DNA of 64,000 nucleotides from Geodermatophilus aquaeductus (GTDB lineage: Bacteria > Actinomycetota > Actinomycetes > Mycobacteriales > Geodermatophilaceae), in NCBI RefSeq assembly GCF_900182545.1, contig NZ_FXTJ01000004.1:372001-436000 (forward strand). The letters run 5' to 3'. Below, piece after piece: positions 45,025-52,752 of the stretch. Both the position numbers and the translations under genes were made by a program. The notes under the pieces were generated by a model that saw only the letters and a program-made list of their open reading frames with translations, was not told the origin of the DNA and ran no database searches. Numbering within the stretch: position 1 is the first letter of the stretch; each line of letters opens with the position of its first letter.

Positions 45025-45846
45025 TCAGCCGCGGAACGGTGCGAGCCTGATGGCGAGATCGAAGGCGCCGTAGCGGCGCAGGAACCGCACTCGCCCGCGG
45101 GGCACACGGGCGGCCTCGGTGCGGCAGGCGGCGCTGAACTCGCCCTTGAACCCCAGCCGGGGATGCTGTTCCACCACCGCGGCGAGCAGGTCCGGGGGCA
45201 GCCGCCAGGAGCGCACGCCGACGACGTCGACACCCGCGCCGGCGGCCAGCAGGTAGGCCACGGGGCCACGCGCCAGCGGGACGTTCGGGCTGATGTGCAG
45301 CGTGATCGCGGTGCGCATCGTCTCGGTGGCGACCGAGGACAGGCCGACGTCCTCGGCGACATCCCGCGCGATGCGTGCACTGCTGCGGGTGAAGTCGACG
45401 TCCTGATCGCTGGTGGGCAGGCCGGTGTCGTGCAGCAGCGCCGCAGCGAACAGCAGCCCCGCGTCGACGGTGAGCCCCTCCAGCGCGCCGAGGGCGGCAC
45501 CGAAGGCGTAGGTCCGGTAAGAGTGGTTGAGCAGCGCGGGACTGAGTCGGCGCTCCGCCTGCTCGACGGCGGCCCGGGTCAGCGCCGACGTCGGCGGAAC
45601 CAGCATTGAGGGTGCGACCCGGGCGCGGCGGCCGGAGTTCAGCCCGACCAGCATCGACAGGCGACCGGCCGCGTTGACCGCGTGGGTCCGGGCCACGGGA
45701 CCCAGCAGCGAACGGCGTTCGGCACCCGACAGCTGACCACCGGTGCGGTCTACCCAGCCGCGGGTCCCGAGGTCTGCGACAGCGGGGTCGCCGCGCCGGG
45801 CCGGCGTCGGACCCGGGTGGGACCGGTCGTACGTGGTGGCGTCCAT
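45025..45846 (-). CDS. HD-domain protein
   Basis: A 273-aa metal-dependent phosphohydrolase-like protein. His ligands are visible in LLNHSYRTYAF and the HD pair in ALLHDTGL, with TLHISPNV further on. The layout resembles the HD cyanamide-hydratase/phosphohydrolase group; the substrate is unknown. Its N-terminus (TTYDRSHP) duplicates that of the CPBP protein. ATG 45846-45844 has CGGAG upstream, and site C lies 80 bp upstream. Confidence 0.85.
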   Translation of the reverse strand: MDATTYDRSHPGPTPARRGDPAVADLGTRGWVDRTGGQLSGAERRSLLGPVARTHAVNAAGRLSMLVGLNSGRRARVAPSMLVPPTSALTRAAVEQAERRLSPALLNHSYRTYAFGAALGALEGLTVDAGLLFAAALLHDTGLPTSDQDVDFTRSSARIARDVAEDVGLSSVATETMRTAITLHISPNVPLARGPVAYLLAAGAGVDVVGVRSWRLPPDLLAAVVEQHPRLGFKGEFSAACRTEAARVPRGRVRFLRRYGAFDLAIRLAPFRG

Positions 45847-45926
45847 GACGGCTCCGTCGCGGCGAGGGCCCCGGCTCAGACGGCTGTCGGACCCGGTGGT
45901 GCGGCACCGGGAACGCTGCTGCACTC

Positions 45927-45955
45927 CGCTGTCGCGGCGCTGTCGAAGCGCTGAC
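45927..45955 (-). promoter_or_regulatory. triple heptamer activator site C
   Basis: GTCAGCG, GACAGCG, GACAGCG on the minus strand, plus-strand starts at 45927, 45938 and 45949. Eight bases after the last repeat is CAGCGT, as at site B. Upstream of the HD gene and possibly the hydrolase gene. Confidence 0.75.
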
Positions 45956-45971
45956 CAGGGCAGCACGCGCC

Positions 45972-46009
45972 GGCCGGTAGCCGCGAGACGGATCTCGCCG
46001 TCACCGGCC
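45972..46009 (-). terminator. imperfect terminator hairpin
   Basis: GGCCGGT/ACCGGCC and GCGAGA/TCTCGC arms with a CGGA loop and a mismatched middle. It lies downstream of the decayed membrane-protein copy and matches the position of the perfect hairpin at 43408-43449. Confidence 0.5.
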
Positions 46010-46172
46010 ACCGCAGGGCGATCTCGGCAGGGGCCGGGGCGGCACCAGTGGCCGGCGGTGGACACGGCCGTTGCGGCACTTGATGCGGTGGTGACCATCG
46101 TGCGGCTCTCCTGGTCGGGTGAGGTGGACGTGTGCGGATGAGCGTCGGCGGCCGCCGAGCGGCTCGACCCGG

Positions 46173-46400
46173 TCATCTCGCCAGGTCTGCTCGGAGCGAG
46201 AAGGGCGAGCCAGCCATGATCGCGACGGCGAGGAGGCCGACGGCGCCGCAGAACGGCGGCCACCGGCGGGTGCCGGTCACGAGATCGGTGCGGTGCTGCC
46301 CCAGGTCCTTGATGCCGTGGCCGGCCAGCCCGGCGACGATCAGCCCGTGGAGACGGCCGTCGCGGCCGCCTTGGTGGTCGTCGCCGGGGCCGCGGTGGTC
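46173..46400 (-). pseudogene. decayed, partly inverted copy of the four-helix membrane protein gene
   Basis: Minus-strand bases 46173-46340 encode LIVAGLAGHGIKDLGQHRT, then TGTRRWPPFCGAVG and a stop, closely matching the C-terminal half of the gene at 38056-38502. The preceding part (VETAVAAALVVVAGAAVV versus VEMVVAATFVVVAAAAV) is found on the plus strand at about 46341-46400, so this piece has been inverted. No start codon remains. Together with the HMA-like gene at 46554 it is a broken duplicate of the HMA/membrane pair at 38 kb. Confidence 0.65.
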
Positions 46401-46553
46401 GTGGCACTCCTGAGGGGCAGTGGAGCTCGGCTGAGCACGGATCAGAGGTCGCCGCGCAGGCCTCGGACCGATGGCCGTCGCCGGGTTCTGGCAGCCCCGT
46501 AGCGGCCGCTGAGCGCTGCGGCCGCGCCCTCGACGGCGCAGGTTGCAGCGGGC

Positions 46554-46787
46554 TCAGGGGCGGAGGGTGAAGCCGGCCTTCTCGACGGCAGCGGCGATGT
46601 CCGCGCGGTCGACCGGCCGGGAAGCGGTGACCGTGACGGTGCCGCTGGCCGGGTCGACGGTGATCGACGCGACGCCGGCGAGGTCGGCGATCGCCGCTGT
46701 GAGCGCGCGCCGGCGCTGAGCACCGGTCATACCGGGGACGGAGAAGGTGGTCGAGCCGATGAAGGTGCGCGGCGTGCCGGAGAACAT
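46554..46787 (-). CDS. second HMA-fold protein lacking CxxC
   Basis: A 77-aa protein from ATG 46787-46785 with GGGAG 5 bp upstream. It has the HMA order (TTFSVPGMTGAQRRRALT, VASITVDPASGTVTVTA, ADIAAAVEKAGF) but GMTGAQRR replaces GMTCxxC, so it has no cysteine. It is related to the protein at 38502-38858 and likewise precedes a copy, here dead, of the membrane-protein gene. It probably retains protein-protein rather than metal-binding function, if any. Confidence 0.7.
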   Translation of the reverse strand: MFSGTPRTFIGSTTFSVPGMTGAQRRRALTAAIADLAGVASITVDPASGTVTVTASRPVDRADIAAAVEKAGFTLRP

Positions 46788-46943
46788 GAGCACTCCCGGG
46801 ACAGCTGGGTGGTGCACCCGTCGATGAGCAGACTCGTCACACCGGGAACCGCTCCCACCACGCGAACCGCCGGGTTCACCGCCAGGTTCGCCGCGGGATC
46901 GAATCCCCGGAGCCTCGCCCGCGAGATCGGTACCGTCCGCGTC

Positions 46944-49670
46944 GTGCTGGTCGGGCGGGACGCCGAGCGCGCCGAGATCGCCGCGCTGCTCGATGCCGCC
47001 CGCGCGGGAACCGGGGGCGCCCTCCTGGTGCGCGGCGTGGCCGGGTCGGGCAAGTCGGCCCTGCTCGCCGACGCCGTCGTCGCGGCGGCGGGGTCCGCAC
47101 AGTCAGGGTTTCGGGTGCTGCGGACGTCCGGCGTCGAGTCGGAGTCGCCGCTGGCCTTTGCCGCGCTGCAGCGGCTGCTGTGGCCGCTGCGTGGCAAGAT
47201 CGGCGCCCTGCCGGTGCCGCAACGGGCGGCGCTGCGGGCGGCGCTCGGTGAGGCCGAGGGCGATGGCGACCGGTTCCTGACCTTCCTCGGCACGCTGAGC
47301 CTGTTCGCCGACGCCGCCGAGGAGGCTCCCGTGCTCGCCGTCGTCGACGACGCGCACTGGCTCGACGACGCCTCCGCAGCGGCGCTGCTGTTCTGCGCCC
47401 GCCGGCTGCAGGCCGAACGGGTGGTCCTGCTGTTCGCCGCTCGCGACGGCGAGGCGCACGCCTTCGACGCGCCCGACCTGCCCGGCCTCGTCCTCACCGG
47501 CGTGACCGGGGAGGCGGCCGCCGCGCTGCTGGCCGCCCGCGCTGGCCGCGCGGTCGACCCGGCGGTCCGCGACCAGCTGGTCGCCGCCACCGCAGGCAAT
47601 CCGCTCGCGCTCGGCGAGCTCGCCGACGCCCTCACCGGCGACCAGCTGGTCGGCCGGCTGCCGCTGCCGGCGCAGCTGCCCCTTACCGGCGGGGTCGAGC
47701 GCGGGTTCCTCGACCGTTACCGGCGACTCGGCGGGCCGGCGCAGCGGCTGCTGCTGCTCGCCGCGGCCGACGACACCGGCAGGTTGACCGTCGTCCGAGA
47801 CGCCGCCGACCGCCTCGAGGCTGGCGACGACGCGCTGGACGAGGTCGAGCGGGCCGGGCTGCTCCGAGCCGACGGGGACGCGGTCACCCTGTTCCACCCG
47901 TTGGTGCGCTCCGCGGTCTACCAGGCGGCGAGCAGCACGCAACGGCGGGCCGTGCACCGCGCGCTGGCCGACGCGCTGGCCACCGACCCGGACCGCCGAG
48001 CGTGGCACCTGGCCGCGGCCGCCGACCGCCCCGACGAGCAGGTCGTGGCCGCGCTCGACGACGTCGCCGCGCGCGCCTCGGGTCGCGGTGGCCACGAGGC
48101 CGCCGGCGCCGCCTGGGCCCGCGCCGCGGAACTGACCGCCGCCGGGCCGGCCCGCGCCCGCCGGCTGTACCTGGCCGCAGCCTCGGCCTGGCAGGGCGCA
48201 CACCCGTCCCGAGCGGCGGCGCTCGCGGCCGCCGCCGCGGCCGAGGCGACCGAGCCGCTGCTGCGCGCCCAGCTGCTGGCACTGCAGGGCCAGATCGCCT
48301 GGAACACCGGGTCGCTGAACGACGGCTACGACCTCGTCGTACAGGCCGCGCAGGCCGCCGGCGACATCGACCCGGCGCTGACGCAGCAGCTCGCGGTGAT
48401 CGCCGCGGCCCTGGCCGTGTACGGCGCCCGCTCACCCCACGCGGTGGACCCGGCCGAGCTGGTGGCCGCCCCCGCACCGGACGCCCCGCCCCGGGTGCGG
48501 GCCGCGGCGGCCCTGCTGCGCGGATTCACGGCCGCGGCCCGCCGGGACTGGGCATCCGCGGCGGACTCCTTCCGCGACGCGTTCGCGCTGACCGACACCG
48601 ACGTCCGGGATGACCACGTGCAGCGCAACCTCGTCATCGCCGCCCTGGTCATCGGCGACGACGAGCGCGGGCTGCGGCTGCAGGAGCAGCTGCTGACCGC
48701 CGCCCGCCGCGCCGGAGCGCTCGCCACCGTCGAGTACGCACTGACCCGCGGCGTGCAGATCCTGATCGCCGTCGGTGCCTGGGCGCACGCGGCCGGCGCG
48801 GCGACCGAGGCGGTGCCGCTGGCGGCCAGCACCGGCCACCCCGGGATGGTCGCGCTCCCGACCGCGCAGCTCGCCCTGCTGGCGGCCCGGCGCGGCGACG
48901 ACGATGCCGAGCGTCTCATCGACGAGGCAGCCGGCATCCGGGCAGGGCACGCCGGCGGGGTCACCGACGTCGTCGTGGTCGACCTGCTGCACTGGGCGCG
49001 GGGCCTGCGCGCTGCCCGCCAGCCGGCGACGGCCCTGCACTACCTGACGCAGATCACCGAGTCCGGGGTGAGCCGGCTGGCGGCGATCGACCGTCTGGAG
49101 ACGGCCGTCCAGGTCGGCCGGGACGACCTCGCCCGCGCGTGGCTGGCGGAGCTGGCGGAGTTCGCCTCCGGCACCGGCGCTCCCGCCGAAGTGGCCGTCG
49201 TCGAGCACGGCCGCGCCCTGCTGGCCGACGGTCCCGCGACCGGGGAGCACTTCCGGCGTGCCCTCGCCGCACACGTCGACTCGCCGCGCCGGCCCGATCG
49301 GGCGCGCACCGAGCTGGCCTACGGCCAGTACCTGCGCCGCGCTCGCCGCCGCGTCGACGCCCGCGAGCACCTGCGCGCGGCCCTGGCGTTGTTCGAGGAG
49401 CTCGGCGCCACGACGTGGGCCGACCGCGCCGCCGCCGAGCTGCGCGCCTCCGGAGAGACCGCCCGCCGCCGCGACGTGTCCACCGCCACCGATCTGACCC
49501 CACAGGAACGCCAGGTCGCCACCCTGGTCCGGCAGGGGCTGTCGAACCGGGACGTCGCCGCGCAGCTGTTCATCAGCCCCCGCACCGTCGACTTCCACCT
49601 GCGCGGCTGCTTCGCAAAGCTCGGCATCACCTCTCGGGTCGAACTCGCCGCTCATCCGATCGACACCTAG
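46944..49670 (+). CDS. LuxR-family regulator with AAA ATPase (LAL type)
   Basis: About 908 aa. An N-terminal AAA/MalT-like ATPase has Walker A GVAGSGKSALL (about residues 30-40) and Walker B VLAVVDDAHW (about 130-139). Long helical TPR-like repeats follow, and a C-terminal LuxR HTH (LTPQERQVATLVRQGLSNRD, about 848-905). I chose GTG 46944 (VLVGRDAER) because the earlier codons, open back to 46809, are GC-poor at third positions; ATG 46824 remains possible. It is divergent from the second HMA-like gene. The target is unknown. Confidence 0.88.
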   Translation: MLVGRDAERAEIAALLDAARAGTGGALLVRGVAGSGKSALLADAVVAAAGSAQSGFRVLRTSGVESESPLAFAALQRLLWPLRGKIGALPVPQRAALRAALGEAEGDGDRFLTFLGTLSLFADAAEEAPVLAVVDDAHWLDDASAAALLFCARRLQAERVVLLFAARDGEAHAFDAPDLPGLVLTGVTGEAAAALLAARAGRAVDPAVRDQLVAATAGNPLALGELADALTGDQLVGRLPLPAQLPLTGGVERGFLDRYRRLGGPAQRLLLLAAADDTGRLTVVRDAADRLEAGDDALDEVERAGLLRADGDAVTLFHPLVRSAVYQAASSTQRRAVHRALADALATDPDRRAWHLAAAADRPDEQVVAALDDVAARASGRGGHEAAGAAWARAAELTAAGPARARRLYLAAASAWQGAHPSRAAALAAAAAAEATEPLLRAQLLALQGQIAWNTGSLNDGYDLVVQAAQAAGDIDPALTQQLAVIAAALAVYGARSPHAVDPAELVAAPAPDAPPRVRAAAALLRGFTAAARRDWASAADSFRDAFALTDTDVRDDHVQRNLVIAALVIGDDERGLRLQEQLLTAARRAGALATVEYALTRGVQILIAVGAWAHAAGAATEAVPLAASTGHPGMVALPTAQLALLAARRGDDDAERLIDEAAGIRAGHAGGVTDVVVVDLLHWARGLRAARQPATALHYLTQITESGVSRLAAIDRLETAVQVGRDDLARAWLAELAEFASGTGAPAEVAVVEHGRALLADGPATGEHFRRALAAHVDSPRRPDRARTELAYGQYLRRARRRVDAREHLRAALALFEELGATTWADRAAAELRASGETARRRDVSTATDLTPQERQVATLVRQGLSNRDVAAQLFISPRTVDFHLRGCFAKLGITSRVELAAHPIDT

Positions 49671-50329
49671 CCAAGCGGTCCCGGCGATGCGGTGGTCCGC
49701 CTGCAGGTGATGGCTCCCCGTTGCACCGTGGCCCACCAGCACGGCACCGGATCGGTACCCGCTCATCGGCGTAGGACCTCCGCCGTCCAAGGCCCTGGAG
49801 CACCCCGCCGTCGAGCGGGCCACGCAGGGCGCTCACATGTTGCTCGAGGACGCCGCGTTCGACCCGTCTCTCCGGCAGGTTTGACGGAGCCCCATGCCGT
49901 CGTGGGCGGCCTGGAGGGAGTCCCGTCCGGCAAGCGGCCCCGGCGACCCGCTGCACAGCACAAGTAGTGGCCGCACCTGCCGACGAAGGAGATGCGCAAG
50001 ATCAAGAGGGACACGCACCTGTGAAAGGGTGACGTTGAAGGAGCGCGTCGGGGCGTCGGGGCGTCGCCCGGGATTCGCGCTGGTCAGGTGGGTAAAGCAC
50101 GCGGCCCTAGCGATGGAGTGCCTGTAGCAGAACCGCTGACGAGTTCAGGCGAAGGACGCATTACCGCCATCTCGGTCGACAGCTGACGATGAGGTCGAAA
50201 GGGCTCGGATCTCGGCGTGGTTTCCGAAAGGGCCTCTGCCGAGGAACGGACCCACGCGCTCACAGCAGCAACCAAGTGGCACCCGAAGACCCCCAGTCAC
50301 ACGAGGCGTGTTCGAGTGAGTACACCGAA
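49671..50329. other. long gene-free stretch of lower GC
   Basis: About 660 bp with no supportable gene. Between about 49.96 and 50.35 kb the base composition is visibly less GC-rich than the rest of the window, which suggests acquired or decayed DNA. No transposase, repeat end or RNA gene could be recognised. Confidence 0.45.
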
Positions 50330-50640
50330 GTTCGTCATCGCAGCTTTGACGGCATATTCATCTGCGCCGCCTGGGGCCGCAGACCGACTGGTACCGCAAC
50401 CTGCTGGCAAGCCCCCGCGACGAGGGTGCAGCTGGGCGGGACGACGTTCACGCCACAGCAACGGTTCCCACCCACAAGGAGGCGATCGACGTCGCACCCG
50501 GCTTCCGGCGTGACCACCCGCACCGGCTCCGCCCGTTCAGCCGCGTCCTCCACCGGGGCGACCTGCGCGACGACGGCACAGTGCGCGAGTTCGTCCGCAC
50601 CCATCCCTTCGTCGCTTCCGGCCAGCGGAGCGGGCGGCGG
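50330..50640 (+). pseudogene. remnant of a deazaflavin (F420)-dependent nitroreductase-family gene
   Basis: TDWYRNLLASP (from 50383), VQLGGTTFTPQQRFPPT in the next frame, and back in the first frame APGFRRDHPHRLRPFSRVL with HPFVAS follow the order of DDN-type nitroreductase-family proteins. The switch between frames means at least two compensating frameshifts, and no start or N-terminal domain is present. Intact relatives of the fold occur at 52753 and 58821 as fusion proteins. Confidence 0.55.
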
Positions 50641-50707
50641 CCCCACAGGCGGGGGACGCGTCACAGCAGCAGCGAGGTCGGTGACGGCCGGCCTCCGACG
50701 CACGGCA

Positions 50708-51484
50708 CTAATCGTGACCCGGTGTGTCCCCAGTGCCGGTGGGCCCCGGCGGCCCGGTATCGGCACGCAAGGCCGACACGACCTGTTCGATCCGGGTGTG
50801 GGTGACCCGCCAGCGGCGCTCGTTGTCGTGCACCAGTTGCGCGGACTCGCAGCAGAGATCGGCCGCCCGGGAGACGACCTCCGCGGCGGAGTACAGCCGC
50901 TGTGGCGCCACACGCGCGCCGCCCAGGTCGGCACGCAGCCCAGCCGGAGTGAAGTCGACCCGGTCGAGCATGTCGGCGGCGCGACCCAGGACGGTCGCGA
51001 TCAGCGACTGGAGGTGAGCGGCGAGCCAGTCGTTGGCGATGATCCGGTGCCGCTCCCCCATCACGTCGGCCAGACCGTCGACCTCCAGCAGCGTGGCGGC
51101 CACGTTCCACGACGCCTGCATCGCCGTCGCCAGCCAGTCGCCACCGCCGGCGAAGCCCTCGGCATCGGCCTTCAGCTCAGCGATCATCGCGGTGAGCTCG
51201 ATCGGGCGCCCCTCACCCTCGAGGAAGAGCACGCCATCGAGCGCCGTCGCCGCCTCGCTGTTGAGGTCCTCGGCACCGGCGTAGGGGCTCGGCGCGGGGT
51301 GCATGGACGGCTCGGCGGTGGGACACCGGTCGGCCAGTGCGAGCAGGGCGCGGGCGTGCCGTTGGAGCCGCACCGCCGTCTCCAGCGGAGACGCGGCGTA
51401 GAACCGCTCGTGCTCCCTGTGGAACCGGGACAGGTTCAGGGCCGCTTCCAGCAGCGCGTCCGGTCCCGCCGGGCCGGCACTCAC
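50708..51484 (-). CDS. hypothetical helical protein
   Basis: A 258-aa, mostly helical soluble protein (HREHERFYAASPLETAVRLQ, LHSTRR-like arginine stretches absent, acidic mid-part). The C-terminal region has CCESAQLVHDNERRWRVTH. No family recognised. GTG 51484-51482 overlaps the stop of the membrane-protein gene and has AGGAGG 6 bp upstream, so the two form an operon and may interact. Confidence 0.7.
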   Translation of the reverse strand: MSAGPAGPDALLEAALNLSRFHREHERFYAASPLETAVRLQRHARALLALADRCPTAEPSMHPAPSPYAGAEDLNSEAATALDGVLFLEGEGRPIELTAMIAELKADAEGFAGGGDWLATAMQASWNVAATLLEVDGLADVMGERHRIIANDWLAAHLQSLIATVLGRAADMLDRVDFTPAGLRADLGGARVAPQRLYSAAEVVSRAADLCCESAQLVHDNERRWRVTHTRIEQVVSALRADTGPPGPTGTGDTPGHD

Positions 51485-52584
51485 CGGCGTCCTCCTGTCG
51501 GCGTACGGGCCGGTCGGTGCGCCGGCCCGCCCCTGACCGCCGGCCCCCGCCGCAGCCCGGCCAACAGCACGGCGGCGGCCCCGGTGATCACGGCGGCGAT
51601 GTAGGGCTCCTGCGGATCGAACGCCGTCGCACCGGGGATGCGGGCCGCCGACTGGAAGGCGAGAGCCAGCACGTAGTCCACCTGGACGACGGCGCTGGCG
51701 ACGAGCAGCACGGCCCCGAGCACGTACCCCCACGGCCGCCGCCGCCAGAGCAGCACGGATGCGGTGGCGTAGCCCGGCACGAGCGTGCTCAGGTCCATGG
51801 CGTAGCCCAGGTGACCGATCGGGGCGGGCTGGAGCAGCAGCCCCTCCTCCGGTGCGGCACCGGTGACCGCGAACCGCAGCGAGAACCAGGTCCACATCCC
51901 GCCCAGTGACGCGGCGAGCAGCCCCAGGACGGCGCTCACCGCGCGCACCGGCGTCCGCGGCCGGATCCGCTCGGCGATGGACGCCACGTCGAGGGACCGC
52001 AGCAGCAGCGCCAGCGCCACGGCCGCCAGCACGAACAGCGCCACGTGGGCGAGGAACAGCGCGTTGAACGCCGCACCGAAGACGTAGTACGCATACATGT
52101 AGACGACGTAGGCGAGCATCCCCGCCCACAGCAGCTCGGCCCGGAGCGACCCCTGCCGGGCGCGCACCAGCGCGCCGGCCAACAGGGGCGTGGCGACTGT
52201 CAGGGATCCCAGGTCGTAGGCGCGGAAGGTCGCCGCGTTGGCGGGTGCATCGCGGTACAGCCCCCGCCAGGCCAGCCCGACCGCCGAGGCTGCCGGCATC
52301 AGCCCGGCGACCGCGACGGAGAGGCGCCGCGCGGCCACCTGCGTCGTCCCCGTGCCGAGCGTCGTCGTCCTGCCACCGTCCGTCAGGTCCGGGTGCGGTC
52401 CGGTCCCCGCGACGGGGTCGTCCGGGCGGCGGCGGATCCGTCGGACTGCGTCGGCCACGCGGGCCACGGAGGTGCGCACCGCACGACGCATCGACGCGGC
52501 GCCTTCCACCGCCGCGGACCGCAGTCGTGCGAGCCGGACGCTCGGCAGGAAACGTGGCCGGAAGGAGACCGTCGACGAGGTCAT
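51481..52584 (-). CDS. hypothetical polytopic membrane protein
   Basis: A 367-aa protein. A basic cytoplasmic lead (1-90) is followed by about seven or eight hydrophobic helices, with a notable aromatic run (MLAYVVYMYAYYVFGAAFN). No named family recognised. Translational coupling to the downstream helical protein suggests a shared function. ATG 52584-52582 has only a weak ribosome site. Confidence 0.75.
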   Translation of the reverse strand: MTSSTVSFRPRFLPSVRLARLRSAAVEGAASMRRAVRTSVARVADAVRRIRRRPDDPVAGTGPHPDLTDGGRTTTLGTGTTQVAARRLSVAVAGLMPAASAVGLAWRGLYRDAPANAATFRAYDLGSLTVATPLLAGALVRARQGSLRAELLWAGMLAYVVYMYAYYVFGAAFNALFLAHVALFVLAAVALALLLRSLDVASIAERIRPRTPVRAVSAVLGLLAASLGGMWTWFSLRFAVTGAAPEEGLLLQPAPIGHLGYAMDLSTLVPGYATASVLLWRRRPWGYVLGAVLLVASAVVQVDYVLALAFQSAARIPGATAFDPQEPYIAAVITGAAAVLLAGLRRGPAVRGGPAHRPARTPTGGRR

Positions 52585-52752
52585 GGGAACACCGCCTCTC
52601 CCCGAGCAGCCTGGAGTGCGGGGCCGGGGCGGCCCAGGGCTGGTGGTCATCCGCGGCAGGGTCGGACGACTCCTCGTCCGGGACCCACGGCCCTGCAGCG
52701 CGACCAGTGGCTCGATCGAGGCTGAAGGCGACGGCGGCCGACAGGAGGCGAC

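Larger units (their letters stand above)
45847..46009 (-). repeat. duplicated promoter/leader module, copy 2
   Basis: Counterpart of 43284-43449. The leader, -10-like hexamer, triple repeat and a (here imperfect) hairpin are conserved in order and spacing. Confidence 0.75.

Noticed and set aside
46132-46413. 93-aa plus-strand frame antisense to the decayed membrane-protein copy
   Set aside because: Only its last part resembles a protein, and that is explained by inversion of the duplicated gene.
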